DNA of 64,000 nucleotides from Lepturacanthus savala (GCA_030544235.1 CM060477.1:6468934-6532933); one strand, 5' to 3'. Shown: positions 45,721-60,429, counted from the first letter of the stretch. Translations and numbers: made by a program. The notes: generated from the letters alone by a model not told the origin.

Positions 45721-48700
45721 TGTATAGAGTCAAATAAGGCTGTCGTGATTACATTTTTCCTTCATGGTCCATTTGACTCAGTGTAAAGGGATAAAAAAAC
45801 AGAACAAAGAGAGATAATCTGAAAGGGCCAACAAAAACATGAGCAAGAGAAGGAGCAAAACAGGAAACAAGGTGGTGATGGAAAGAGTGACAGAGGATTT
45901 ACAACATTTCCTCTCCCCCTCCATCATCTACCTGCATAAACAGCAAAAGAAACTCTTTATTCTAACTCACCAGCGTCATAACCTGCGTAAGCCTTTGTGT
46001 GTGTGTGCGTGTGTGTATGTGTGTGTGTGTGTGTGTTAAAGCACAGGCACGTGCGCCTTTTATGCGAGTTGAGTTAATTTGGCTGCCACGGTAACCTACA
46101 TCAGTGTAACCATAGTGATGGAGAGCAGGGGAAGTGTGAGGGGGGGGTAGGCGTCATAACTATAATTCATTCCCCTGCATGTGTGTGTGTTTGTGTAGGT
46201 GTGCGTGTGTGTGCCAAAATTATTTATAAGGAGAGTTTATTTTGTGTGATTTGCTGCAGTAATGAAGACACAAATAAACCGTCTTTTGCGTATATTTAAC
46301 AGCTGGAATTAACAGGTGGTTTTGCGGACTCTTGCATGAGTGTGTATGTAAAAGTGAAATGAGGAGATTATGGTAAATATGTGGTAATGTATCTGTGTAA
46401 ATATCTGCATCCTGTTAAAAAAAAGTGTGGTTAACCCATAATATAATGTCTCCGTGTGCACCAAAATAATAATAAAAAAATCAAGCAGGATTTAGTGATG
46501 TCACAACAAAGAGTTTGGCGCCACTGGCAGACCGATATTCAATTTACACAAGTGTGATGTGGAAACTTGAAGCCTCCAGTGCATATACAGTACACTGAGA
46601 ATGGACTTTAACAGTGAGGCAGGAGACATATTGGCTGCATCTGTAAACCTTAGTATCACTGCCTGCTGACTAGTAATTACTACTCCAATGCCACAGTAGT
46701 AGCTTCTATGTAGGAAATCAGCAGCCATCTTGGACGTCCTGTGACAGCTGGGAAAAGTTTTTCATATGTTGAGTCACATGTTAATCTTGGCAGAACTTGC
46801 ATAAGATCTACAATAGAGAACTTCACACCTTTTGACATGAATCGAACCCAAATATATAAGGGCATCCCTAAAGAAATATTTGATATGATCAATAATTATC
46901 TATTGATTATTAAATAATCATTAAAATAAAATATATTTGTATATTCAAGCCATTTTAAGAGTTTCTATAGGGGACTTGAATGTCTCTGTCTAGAAACCAT
47001 TGGGTTTTTTTGTATCACATTGCAAAAAAAACAGCTGCAGCACATTCAGATATCAGTCTGAAGCACGCTACCAGAGCTGCCGTGGCAGCTATGAAGAATG
47101 GGATTGGTAGAGACGATTCAACACAGCTCTCTTGTATCTGAAGGGAGTGTTTACACCAGAGGAGTGACATTAAACAAACTGTGTTGTATCCACAGCAGCA
47201 GAGAAACGGACAAACCGTGTCTCTGCTGTTGTGCTGATCTCTGATGCGGGGAGGCGGCAAAACTGATGAGAACACTCAGGCTCATTGACCTACATGTCAT
47301 CGTGATGCTGTATTGTAGGAGCAGAGAGGCTGTAATTAGCTTTTATTGTGCATGCGTGTTGTGTGTTTGACGTCAAGATATGAAACAACAGGCTAAAACA
47401 TAGCTGCAAATCCTAGGAAGAAGAAGAAGAAGATGGAAGAAAGACAGAGGGATCAAGAAAGGACGTATACAACAGTTGTTCAACAGAAAATGAAGCTCCT
47501 CGATAAGCTCTTGAGTCATTTATGCCAAATATTATCTGGTTCCAGCTCCTCATGTGAGGATTTGTGGCTTTTCTCTATTTGGTCGCACACAACAACAACT
47601 GATGACGTCAACTTGAGTTTCAGGGGTTCTGAATTTGGTGAGAAATCGTTAATAACAAAAATATCCAGAAGTTAAATTGACTATAACAATGTTTGTTAGT
47701 TGCAGCCCTGGATCTTTTCTCCACATTCGAGCTGCAATAAATTATTCATTTTCATTTTCGACTGAATTTGCTGATTATAAAATTCTGATATAAAATGTAT
47801 GTATATACATATAAAAAACTGAAAAAACAACTCCCTCACAACACTTATTGTGTTACATACAAAAAAACCTTACTTTAAAAAACAACAACAACAACTTAAA
47901 ACAGCACTTTGGGCATGAAGGAGCAAAGAGGCAGGTGCTCAAACAACCACCACCCCCCATGTGCCTGTTTAAATCCCCCTAATCCCCCAATCACTGATCT
48001 TGTAGGAACCATTAAATCTCTCCCATTTGCTTCCTTCACTCCTGCTTATCAATCTTTTTTTTTTTATCTATTTAGATTAACATCTAAAATCCCCTTATTT
48101 CTTTTTACCTCTCCTACTACTTCTAAACTGCCTCCCTCTGACTCCCTCATGTCTTCTTATCCTCCATCTCTGTAACATTTGATTGCAGTTTGCCTTTTAT
48201 AATTCAGCCGTCCACAGCTGCTTACAATAACAGCGAAGGTTAATGCACTTTTGGAAACCCCCTAACACTCAGAGTATGCTCGTAAACAAGAAGTGCAACA
48301 ACAATCCTTGTTTCTCCTCCTCGTGTTGCACATTCAGTTCTCATCTCGTCCTGTTCAGCTTCTCTCCGTGCCCCCCTATGTTTTCATTTGGATCGCTCAG
48401 GGAATGTAAATACAGCAAATCGACTGACCACCGCCGCACCACAGCATGACTACAGCGTGACTCCCAGAGAGCCGTCGATAGCCTCCTTTCCTGAAGGTTT
48501 GGAGCAGGCGTGGGTTTGTGTCTCAAGATGAGGGGCTTTTTATGATCCTACAGGCTCCAGATGTCTCGAAAAGAAGAAAAAAAAAAGCTGAAAAGCGATG
48601 ACGTTGAGAGTCCAAAGGGTTATTTTTAGAGCATGTTGGTGGAGGATCTAATTATAGAGTTATAACTGAGGTCAGATGAGTCAGGGTCACGTCTAAGGTG

Positions 48701-49220
48701 GAGAATGGCACCAACGGAATGTCCTAATGATCGTCTACAACCTCGGAAGAAACAGCATCTCTCTTTCTGTCTCCCTCACTCACATTTATTAAAAAAAATA
48801 TCTGTTGCATTCCCTTGACTCTGTGCTGTTGTGTTTTCATTGAACGACTTCCAGCATGTAAATACCGGAAATGATGTCCATGCCAACATCTGCAACGTTT
48901 TTGCTGCTCTCTCTCTCTCTTTCAGTTTGGAAAGAGAAAAGCTGCAAACTTGTGCAACAATCCAGAGTAACAGTATTTTGTGTGTAACTACCTCACCACA
49001 AATAATTGATTCCTATTACAACTATCAGTCAGAAACACACTTTTTTCTGTGCCCCCCCCCCCCCCCCCTTTTAAAGATTCATTATTTAAATCGGAGGGTT
49101 TTAACACCACAAGCTGGGATGAGCAGCGACAAGGACTTTATTTCCTCAAAAGCCAATCATCATCTTTCTTGACATCATGCCTCTACACAGCAGAGCTGGC
49201 ACAGCGCCCTGTTTCCCTCT
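45721..49220. other. Gene-free repeat-rich stretch
   Basis: I see no supported exon. TG tracts lie at about 45994-46036 and 46181-46214, a GAA tract at about 47417-47434, and a C-run at about 49053-49068. A short phrase ACTTGAAGCCTCCAGTGCA near 46564-46583 recurs near 63920-63938, pointing to one more small dispersed repeat. Confidence 0.45.
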
Positions 49221-49241
49221 ACAAACACACAAACACACACA

Positions 49242-49299
<58 letters not shown>
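49221..49299. repeat. (AC)n microsatellite
   Basis: AC dinucleotides with a few AAAC interruptions at the left end. Confidence 0.95.
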
Positions 49300-49301
<2 letters not shown>

Positions 49302-49344
49302 AACTATCCTCACAGTGCACTTACAAACCATTCACCCCCATCGC

Positions 49345-49345
49345 C

Positions 49346-49382
<37 letters not shown>

Positions 49383-49388
49383 TCTCTG

Positions 49389-49461
<73 letters not shown>
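49345..49461. repeat. (CT)n(AC)n compound microsatellite
   Basis: About 62 bases of CT repeat, broken twice by a G, run directly into about 54 bases of AC. The CT part is a polypurine-polypyrimidine mirror tract able to form triplex DNA, and the AC part can form Z-DNA. The tract ends shortly before the putative first exon of the plus-strand gene. Confidence 0.95.
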
Positions 49462-49462
<1 letters not shown>

Positions 49463-49499
49463 CTGAGAAACGCTCTCGCCTTCCCACAAGCGTACAGTA

Positions 49500-50171
49500 G
49501 AAGCGCTTTGGAAGGATTGGATGGAGCTTCCGCTTCTTTCTCTCCAGCTTAGAGGAATTTAAAAAAACGCAACTGGTTTACAACATTCACACGTTCTTCT
49601 TGGAAACACCGAAGAGTCTCTGCTGTGCGTTTTGATGTATTTTTGTCTCTGTTTTGACGCGAAATCAAGTTTTTACGCATTGGGGCAGCCAGGAAGGACA
49701 TCGCATCAGCGGCTTTTGTGGCATTTTTTTCAAATTCTATACAGTGAAACAAGGGTGTTTTGTGGTTGAATTACAAGCAGCGCGTTTTACTCTTTAATGT
49801 GGTCGAGGATTTTCCCTTTTCAGTCGTAATCAGGAGCGCGTTTTCGCCGCCTCTCGCTGCCCGGAGCGCACGTCCTCTCCATGTGGCACGAGACGTGTTC
49901 CGCGCTGACTAAAGTCGTCATATTGAACATTTCGGCCATAATTTGACTGCGACAGCATTGACCTTGGATGTAGCGTGGACTCTTCCCCCGGTGCCTGGGC
50001 AGCTGATCGGTCTCCCCCTCCCCGTCCTCTCCGGTGGCCCGGCGGCATGGCGTGTCTCTGGAAGTAGCCTTCAAAGTGGAAGATGGCTTTCACCGCGCCG
50101 CAGGTCACAGCCTGACCCTCCGCTGATGGAGCAGTGAAAGTGGAGACGCTGAAAACTCGGCTTTAGTGAAG
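49500..50171 (+). other. Putative non-coding first exon and promoter of a plus-strand gene
   Basis: Base composition turns CpG-rich from about 49840 to 50230, unlike everything around it. The stretch ends in a strong splice donor, GAAG/GTAAGG, with GT at 50172-50173. It has no long open frame, only three short upstream ORFs: 50047-50067 (MACLWK), 50083-50115 (MAFTAPQVTA) and 50126-50137 (MEQ). This is the pattern of a 5' UTR exon whose coding exons lie beyond the window. Mammalian synteny on this side of TMEM244 includes L3MBTL3 and, further on, TMEM200A, both possible identities, but nothing here proves either. The transcription start is not known, so the left edge is arbitrary. Confidence 0.5.
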
Positions 50172-53100
50172 GTAAGGAGCGAGTGTGTTCGCAGGGGCGC
50201 GTAAAGTGAGTGAGTAGGGGCCGTCGGCAAACTCAGTGTGGGGCCTCCTTCACGCTCCAGTTTCACAATTTGTCTAATTCACTATGTCGGTGTTGGCTGC
50301 TGAGATAAAGTACTTACGTCTTTAAACTACTGATTCCACAATAGCCATACTTTAGCTCATGTACTGCTGGATACTTTATTGATCATCATATTTCCTCTGT
50401 TGATTTTCTGTGTTATATCATTAAAAATACAGTTATATGCCTATTTTATTCTGTTCATTCTAAACATAAAAAAATAGAAAAAAACAAAATCATCTGTATG
50501 AAAATTTGGAAAATGATCAAGCAGAAGTTCAAAATGGATTCAAAATGTATCATATGATTTAAATGGAAACTCAACCACTATACACTACCAGTGTCCACCA
50601 TACAGTCATTATCAAATCAAATAGAGATAATTCATTTAAAAATGAGAATAAACAAAGGGAGAACAGACCAGGCATTCAACAATTCAAACCAGCTCAAACA
50701 AACATTACACTTCCACCCCATATTCATTCATTCATTCAAGTATTAATTTTAAAGATTCTTCATAATATTATCAATATAGTAATTGTTCATTTCATCACTG
50801 CAATTATCTTGAGACACAATGATGCTATTTACACCTCATTATATTTGGGCAAATTGGTTATTTTTTACAATATGATGAAGCAGAGGTCAATTATTATTAT
50901 TAACTGCAGTGGAGCCGCAACAATTAGTCGATTCATTCAACTATTATATTATTGTCAACTATTTTAATAACTGATTAACCAATTTGAGTCAAGAAAATGT
51001 CCAAATTCTCTAGTTCCAGCTTCTCAAAGCAAAACGAATATTTTCAATAATCAAGAGAATGTTCGACTCTCAAAACAGTTGTTATTTGCAGTCACTGACA
51101 AGCTTCTTCCACATGAACACTGACTGAATAGAATCAGCCAGTGCAAATTCATTTACTGAAGTGAGGTAAGCTACTTTGTACTTCAGGCTACTCAAATACT
51201 CATTATGCTGCTTTATATCGACAGATCACTACAATTACAGATTATGTTTTATGATTGACGATATATGACGTGAGATATAAACTACCCATCACTAGCTGTT
51301 ATCATTCAAATGCTGCTTATAAGGTGACGCATCTGAAATATTAATATAAATATAATACAGTAAAACTTAGTATAACGCAATTAAATGCAGAGCTTTAACT
51401 TGTAATGTTTTCTATCCTACTAGTATTTCTAAATTGCAGTTATTTCATCAAAGGAATAAGCATGCTGCCACACATTGAGTTTTTTCTTAGATTACTGTCA
51501 TTTTCTTTTCATGAAGGGAAGAGGTTCAATATGACAGGAAAATGATCCTGCTAGTTGTTTCAAGGAAAACATTTTTCCTCTTAGTATTTTTCTTTTAAAA
51601 TGTGCACTGACAACTTTGTTTCGTCGTTTGATGAGTTGATGCGCGTTACCTGGTGCATCAACATGAGCTTTTGGGGACATTTATGAGTTAGAACAGCATT
51701 TGATGTTTCATACTTAAACATGACAGTACATCTATAGCGATTGGGGGGGGAGGAAGGCGTTTTGCCTTCCTCCTTTAACGGTGAAGTCTTTCCCTGTGGG
51801 TTTGACCTCTCAAACTCTAAACACTCCACATGAAACATAGTGGAGTTGACAGCTCCACAGTCTATCTTTTTCATTTTCATCCATATTTAATGTGGTTTTG
51901 GTTAATAGTTGATGAACGGGAAAGTTTAGAGGCATCAGTTCCCCACAAACTGGATGCATAAAGCATATAGTGGCTACGAATATTCATGAATGTTTCACTG
52001 CATAGTAAGATATATGGTGTTTTACTGGAGAGCACAACCTGAGTCTGTTCAGCACATGATATGTTGATGTGTGCGGGAAACTTTTAATCCACCAATTCAT
52101 AGTAACATAAGATGATGTGTATACTTATGGCTTTAAAGTGCGGTCAAAGTTCACTAATAAAGGGTCACCTGCAGTGTGCCTTTAGTTCTTAGTGTATGTG
52201 CACTAGAGGCTTGAAGGTTAGTTGCCTTGGGTAAATATAGTTGTGATGTCACAAATCATGCTTGTACAGCAGGTACACATCTCAAACTGAGATTTAACAT
52301 GATCACAGGTGATTTTTATGCCTTCAGATGATGAATGTGAAACCATCCTTCCAGTGTCAAAACTGCTCATACATCATTCTGCTCAGTGAAGCTCAAACGT
52401 CAAACGCGCTTTGAGTGGATGGAGGTCATAGCGGTCGCTGCTTTTATTGTGTTTGGTGTGACAGAAAAGATGAATTTATAGTAACAACTCACCTCGTGGT
52501 CACGAAGCAACCCAAGACGTTTTTTTTTTTCTTTCTTCCACCCCGAAATCACTGCAGAGAAAGTATAATTTGAGATTCATTAAGAAGTCTGCTAATCCTC
52601 CTTCACAGACATCAAGCTAATCCTGTTTAAATACCCAGCTGGTAGGTCAACAGTTTCTTCTCCCAAAGACACAGAGAAATACTGTAGTGATGATAACATT
52701 TCAACCTAAAGACCCCCTCCTGTGTAAAATATTGTGGTTCATATGATTTAATTACTATTTTCACTTAGGTTTTTTTTGGTATAGACAGTGAAATTTTATT
52801 TAGGAACCAGTGATGCAGCTGGGGACAGCTTGTGCCTCAGGATGAGTGTGGGTGAGATACTGACAATCAGGAACTATGAGGAAGACAGAATCAGTCATTT
52901 TTTTTTTGAAACAACATGGGGAACACGCTGGCACACACACACACATAGTAGGATTTATCACAGTAGGCAGTAATTCCATGTGAAGGGTGCAAGATATTAA
53001 AATAAAGCATCATGTATCATTGAAATAATGAGCAGGGGGGAAAACAAAAACAAGATGGTAAAGAGGCTGCTGGATTTGACAATTGAGAGCTTGCATCAGA

Positions 53101-53743
53101 AAATGTAGTGGTAAAAGGTCAGAGGGAAAACACAAATTGACATGTTCTCCAGACAGATGACTCATCATGATCGTAAATGATGGCGTGATGCAGTGCACAA
53201 ACACGCGCTTGCTGTCGGTATTTTCTTTGCTCATTTTACCCCTGATACTACATCCTACTCTCATATCTACTTAGTGTAATATTAAAACTCCCAGAAAAGG
53301 TATTTGCTGGCATTTTGTGTGCCTGTTCCAGTTGACAAATGATGAGGAATTTAGGAACCTGTTCAATAAAAATAACATGAAACTGCTTTATTATACCCCA
53401 GGAACCAAATGAGGTACAAGCAGGACACGTAGTCAGAGCAGAGACTTGAGTCGGGATATTAGGCTCATGTAGCTGTCCGATTACTCCAGAGGCAGACTCA
53501 GCCAGCTCCCAACTTAAGAGGGATTATGTTTCACTTTAGTGAAAGTAGTCGAGTCTACCAGTCAAGGCTGATAAGATTCATTACAGGCAACAAAATGTTG
53601 AACATTGTAAACCAACTGAACTCTGGAAAATCTGATGAAGGCTAGATTAGAAATCCACAGGTGTTTTCATTGTTTACACATTGTGCAGCTCATATGTATG
53701 TCCAGATGGTACCACATTAAATCTCTGATGATTCAGTAGCATG

Positions 53744-53747
<4 letters not shown>

Positions 53748-53800
<53 letters not shown>
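53748..53800. repeat. (TA)n microsatellite
   Basis: About 53 bases of uninterrupted TA dinucleotide, prone to cruciform extrusion. Confidence 0.95.
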
Positions 53801-53804
<4 letters not shown>

Positions 53805-56800
53805 CACCATCTCTGGTCTCTGGGGGGGCATGAGGTTTTATTTGGGGGCAAAAACCTCCCAATTATGCCTGGCCCTGGACAAACCTTTCTGTTGAAATCC
53901 TCAACCAACCTCATGATAAATCTATAATTAACCATAATTCAAAGTAAACTGTTAAACTATTAAAAAAATATATCATTGCCAGTTTTAATAAACATCAGGC
54001 TTTGCTGTGATGAAAAACAACAGTTTTCACACATCGTGAGAGAGAATCATCGCTGACAATCAGCCAGAATCAAACATCAGACAGAAAACCCATGAAACTC
54101 ACCACATTCTTCACATCTTCCATAAAAATCATCTGTCATTTAGTGTGATGAATTCTTGGCAGTGTCCACATTTCTCAGTAAATTCTGCTTCTATCAGCTG
54201 TTTTTTTCAGTGAGCCTTCCTTTTTATTTTTATTTTAACCATTTTGACTGTCTTTAAGTGACTATAATAGACCTAACTAATTTTCCATTTCCTCCCTTCA
54301 TCTGTGTTCAAACATGAACACTATATATGATCAGTACAAATAGGAGTAAATGTTCCTACTTGAATCTAACATTATTAAAAATATATTATGAATATATCTA
54401 TATATAAATACTTGAAGACCCTATTAAATGAAAAATACATTTCCCCAGTTTTAATCTTGTGCCCCTGGATTCATTGCTCATTTATCTCTTGATATATGCC
54501 AAACACATGTATAAAAATATATATACTTTTCCCCCTCTTCCTGTAAAACAGTTTCAAAAGTTCATCTGTGTTCAAAAGTTCACTCAGTCAACTTTGTTAA
54601 AGTCTGTTTTGTACCACTTCCTTGTAATCAACATGTTACCAAACATCTGGATCTTTATAAAATACAATAACTCAGCTGTGAAATGCTGATCACGGTGGTC
54701 CGGGTTCACACCCTTGCTGCATGTGGAGAGAGGTGACCATGAAGGCATCTTTAGGACAGCGGAGTGATGGAGATCGTCTGATTTGATCTGTCAAGCAGCT
54801 GCGGGACGCTTCTCTGTGGCGGACTCTGACCTTTGTGGCAAAAGCAAACAGAGGTTTTCTCTTCAATGAGCCACAGAGTAAAGTCGGGAGACGTGGGATG
54901 TGTTTTAAGTCGGAGCTTCGTGATGAAGTAGATAGATTATTTCATCTTAGAAAGGTTCATAATGGTAGTCTTGGATTTATGAGGCTATTACTTACAACTC
55001 TCTTTTACTTAATGTTGCTGTTGCAGCATCAATTTTAATTTGACTCTCTTCTTCTGGGTGGCTGAGTTCATATTCTCATAGAAGCAAAGATGTTTAAAAT
55101 AATGTGTTTCTGTCTTAAATGAAGCAGCTTCCTCCTGTGCACCTTTCAGTGCTCAGTTCAGGTGCAGCTGGCTTCAATTCTCCTTTTTTCCAACAATCTA
55201 CCATAAATGTCCAGCGTCCCTTGCATCTCCACCTATACGGAGGAGAGGAGACAGATTAGGTTCAACTCAATCCAGCTGTGCCCAATTACACACCTGGCTC
55301 CATGATCCTGATCCGCCTCCATACCTCTCTCCCCTGCAGCTGACTGCCGACCACACCCCCCTGACTTATCCTCTGATTCCAACCCCTGGAGCAGTGTTGT
55401 AGACATGCTGACAGAAATGGAGCACATCAATTTCTATTAAAACAGTATTCGTTTCTAGTCTGGGTACACCTGTCCTTTATTGCCCCCGAATTCACTGTGA
55501 TATTCAGTCTGGACACCAAGGACGCAATTTTCCCCTTGTCTAGGGAACCAATCACAGAAGAAGACGATGATGAAACACAGAAGTGAACTTTATTGAGAAC
55601 TGTGGATCCAGATTGCAGCCATAGAGAGTGTTCTCTACTTAGACTGCAAGTTTTGCAACTTTTAGTGCTAAATCATTTAATTGTTATCTGGTATCAGGTA
55701 TGATTGATAAGACTGGCTAAAGCTATGTATAGACACATTTGACAGACTCTGGTCTTTTATAAACCATGTCTCCATTATGAACAAATCAGATGGTTCCCTG
55801 GGTGTTAGGCAAGCCAATTCATTTCAGTATTTTAAGCTAAAATCAAGAACAGGTTGTATAAAAATCAGATGTTGTTCTCATCAGTATTTCCTTTAACTTT
55901 GTGGTATTTCATTCCTTTAGTCTTTGCAAGAGAGACTGGATGTAAACTGGCCTCTGATATTCTGCTTCTTTTGAAAAGTAGCGTCAGACTGGTCTTATTT
56001 TAAAGCCATTACTCCAGCTCCTGGTGTTATATTATGGCAGGTGACCTTAATGCTAATCTCTCCATTTCAATCCAGTTTAGGTCAAACTTTTTTTTTTTTT
56101 TTATTAAAGCTGTCTGGCCTTACAGTGGTTAACCTTACAAGAACAGTTTAAAGAACAGAAAGAACACGTGTGACTATATTGGGATGAAGATTTTCTCTCT
56201 TCCTGCTGCTTTCCCTTTCCATCTGCCTGCTCATTACAGCTCTTTGCCACTTTCCTTCTTTCTCCATCTGTGTCCAGATTAGATGCCTCTCTCTGTGTTG
56301 CGTTAGCATACAGTTCACTGAAGTGCATCGTTTGAGACAAACTTTTCTCAGCATACTCCTGGAGTAAAAGAGAGAAATAAAAAGTCTCTAGAGTATGTTA
56401 CACAGTTCAAAGCAGCTCCTCCATTTCTCTCCGTCTTCACTGTCCCGCTGTCTTCTTCTACTTCTAATCCGTTGGATCTTCACTCTCCTCCCCGTCTTCC
56501 TTTTTCTCTTTATTCTCTATCCATAACTTGCCTGGTTCTCCTTCCTCTTATACACTCGCTTTGGGGTTTTTCTCTCTCATGTGGGGAATTAAATCCTACA
56601 GAATTGTAGCTCTTTAGCATAATTCGCATAAAGAAGATGCAATTAACACTTGAATGCAATATAATAAACATACACTTTTTTTTTCATTTTGCAAACACCT
56701 TTTATAACCAAAGTCCCTGTTGCTCTCACACTCTTTCTGAATTCTAGGTGTTTCTTTAAAGTCTTTCCCACATTCAAATTCCTCCAATTCTACTCTACTG

Positions 56801-57196
56801 TAGCTCCTCTCCTCCCCCTCTCAGTCACACCTCTCAAGCACACCTTTTAGAAATTGTTGGACAAGGAGTGAACTCATTCCAGGAGGTACGCCGTGACATT
56901 TTTCGTTTTTGCCCGCGATCTGAATACAGAAATAATAAGGTATTAAAAAGGATTCTCTGGGAATATCCCTGAGATGTTAATGATATACCTGTCATTCCTG
57001 TGCACAGCCAGTTGTTGTTATAGAAACATGTCACCTATAGATAGCAGCACATCCAGTTGCTATAGGGACAATAAATCATGTGACACCTCCTATAGATTAG
57101 GTGTCCTGTTGTTGTCGGGCTACAAAAGGCATCTCCTTGCTCAAAGATATAACACATGCGGCGAGAAATTTCACAGGAGGTGTTACACGGTGGGGA

Positions 57197-57223
57197 TGTG
57201 TGTGTGTGTGTGTATGTGTGTGT
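57197..57223. repeat. (TG)n microsatellite followed by a G-run
   Basis: A TG tract with one TA interruption, followed directly by a run of about 10 G. Confidence 0.9.
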
Positions 57224-60200
57224 TGGGGGGGGGGTTCTCTCTGCTCTAACAGATGGAGCAGGAATATTTTTAAATGTACTGAAACACTCTCGAAATGTTT
57301 TAACATCTCCACTAAGATGCTCCCTGAAGGCTGAGGCTTATATTAAACTGTTTTTTAATAGTTTTCTTCTCTTGCTGCACAGATAAACAGTGGAAGTAAT
57401 TTACACATTAAGGTGATCACGAAAAGGCAATTCAATAACGTATTAAGCATTAATTTAGATAAAAGATGGTCTATTAAGGCAGTGAAATAGAAAATGGAGC
57501 AGTGGATTTCATGTTATTTATAAGTTTTATCTGGTAGGTGGAAAAACACATTAACATTCATACATACTGTGTATAATCATCTTAAAAGACTAAAACATAT
57601 CACACTAAAGATTGTGGCAGAGCTGGCGTGTCTGCTACGACAGTGATTCTTGTTTCTCACCTCAGCCTTGTTTGAAACTACAGATGCTGCCTCTGTCCTG
57701 TCATCACTGGCAGGAAAAAGCACTTCACTCCTTTATCGTCACACCTTTCTTTCTGTCTCCTCAAAGCGAGCTTCAATAAAGTATTTACTGCAGTTATTTT
57801 TTTTTTATGTTCAGCTTCCAGCCATTTAGCGAGGCTGCTAAATTCCATCTATAGTCCCTTGGCTGTTAACAGACAGCAAATACATTGGTTTTAAAATATA
57901 ATCATTTGAACAAAAGTGCATCAACAGTAGTAGATACACCAATAAACATAGGGCAAAAGTCCTCAATAGTAGCAATATACATTACAGTATAAAACACATG
58001 GTGCAAAGTGCAAAATTCAAACATACAACAATATCAGAAATACATGAATTCATTGTGCAGCAAGGAGACCGTATATAAAAATGACCCATTCACAAAAATG
58101 AGCTTCTGTCTTTTCTGATTTTATCTTGGTCAATCCACCCTTCTCCACATGTTTCTGTATTTCGGTTTTGTCTTCCCCGTCTCATTCTCTCGATCCTACT
58201 CCTATCCATGCCTTTCTCCTCTTTCAATAAACAGAGGAAACCTCTCCCCCTGCTTTTGAAACTGTGTGGGTTCCTGTTTGACGCACAAGGAGCCAGAGAA
58301 GAGAATCAAGGAAAGTGAGAGAGAGAGAGAGAGAGAGATCTAGACGGAGTGAGAGAGGAGGAAGGCAGAGAAAAAGAGGCTGGTTGTGTTTGCCCTTGTG
58401 TGATTCACCATCTGTGGTAAAGCACTTTTCCTTACAGCTATAACAGCAATAAGATGATTGACGTGAAAAATACATTAAAGTGAGGAGAAAAGTGTCTGGT
58501 CTAATGCGAGTGATTCACCGATACATTGGATTCTTAAAGCTTTGTCTGAATCTAAAAAAATAATAATAATTTTACTGCCTCGAGATACACGGGAGACATG
58601 AAAGGGAAGGAGGCAGAACGAGAAAACGGGACTACTGTAAATAAAGGAAAATTAAATTAGAGACAGATTAAAAATAGATCTGAGAGGGCAGAGGGTGGGG
58701 GAGGAGAAAGGCAAACATCGAGAGAGATAAGAGTAAGCTGGGTGGAGGAAAAGATAGTAAGGAAAGAAAATATATTCAGGGTCACAACCAGAATGCATTA
58801 GCAGGCAGCCAGAGGGTCAGGATGGAAGAGAGAGGATGAGATTTACAGATAGTGTGTTGATGAGGAACACTGAGATCAGAGGGAGAGGTGGACGCTGGGA
58901 GACAAATTTAAAAAAGGAGACAGGCGAAGGTCAGGGGTGAGTTGTTGTTCCCATGCGAAATATATTTTAAAACCTTTTATACACCGACACACACATATAC
59001 ACCAACTCTCACTGTTTGGGTGTAATAAAAATAAAAATATAATTCTAACATCCTGGAAAATATCAGGTATTACAGAATAATTGAATTTGAAGCCACAGAA
59101 TAATGCATTCAAATCACATTACGTTCTTATTCTAACTTAAAATAATTGCGTTACAAATCACCCTCTAACTCACTCTTGGCCTGAGTCTTAACATAAGAGC
59201 AGAAAACTTACTTTAGCCATGAGCAGTGGTTAGTGGTTAGCCTGCACATGCTCATTAGTTTCGCTGCTAGAATGTCAGCTCCACTATCTACCAAACTGGC
59301 AAAGTTGGATCTTCCACGAGGACGAGTAAAAAGCCACATTATTACGGTTTGTAATCCTGATCCTCTTTGTCTGTGGCCTCCTGGAGCCTGATTGTGATTT
59401 GTTTGCTTTTCCCCCGAAATCTTAACGGAGGTGGGTGTGCTTGAGCATACGGAACAGCCATAAATTTTGCAATCGCGATGTGCGTTGTGGAACATTCCTC
59501 GGGGTAATCTACCCTCTGGGGCCCAATAGCCTGGTTATGCTGCAGCTGTGACAACTGAACTGCTGTCTGCCCCCTTGTGCCGGGGCTCCTCGCCAATATT
59601 TACATGTTGCATCATCTGTTTGGGACTTGCAAAAGAGCTGCTCCGTGAGAAAACTAGATTTCTATGCTGCACCGTCGTTTCATTTATTGTTGCTTTCCAA
59701 TCTTTATCCTGCCAAACTGATGCAGCAATGTGTGGCTTCAAATTATTTGAAAGTTTTAAAACAGCAAAGATCCGATCATTTTATTCCAGCATGTGTCCCA
59801 CATCATGGCGACTCTACTGAATAACCTGTGAAAAAACATTGGGGTTTTGTGCACATTTTGGAATAGGCATCATTGCCTAGCAGATCAGACAGTTGGGCAC
59901 CTTCTGTAAGCTCAGAGAAATCCATTCTTCATAGTTAACAGTGCACACCTGTGTATTTCATCCTAGATATCCATCTGGGCATATAATTGGATTGAGGGAT
60001 TTTCTAACCATGTCCGTAACTCCAGATGAGATCCACAAACAGCCATCTCAGCTACAGTATCAATGAATTTCTACATTAACCTGTCAGTCCTTCTCTTGCT
60101 TCTTAGCCTGTAACATAGTCCTAGGGGGATATTGGGTTTCTTTCTCTGTTTTCAGAGCAGGACCTGCATGTGTTGCTGGTTTTATATCCAAGAAACGCTG

Positions 60201-60429
60201 CCTGATTGGGCAATTTTCTGCCCACTGGCTGCTTCCTCTTTAGACAATATTTACTGTCTGAAGATGGGCGAAATGCACAAGGATCGTTGTACTTTTGATA
60301 ACTGTAAAGTGAAAGCAGTTGCTAATTGGCCACCAAAAGATACTTTCTTTAATTTTTAGAAACCCTTTGTCTAGATGCAAGCCACCAGCACCTTTATACG
60401 ACACATGGACAAAACACACAAAGCTACAC

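Noticed and set aside
50563..50967. 134-aa plus-strand open frame
   Set aside because: It is AT-rich, with Ile/Asn/Thr bias typical of translated non-coding DNA, and has no recognisable motif.
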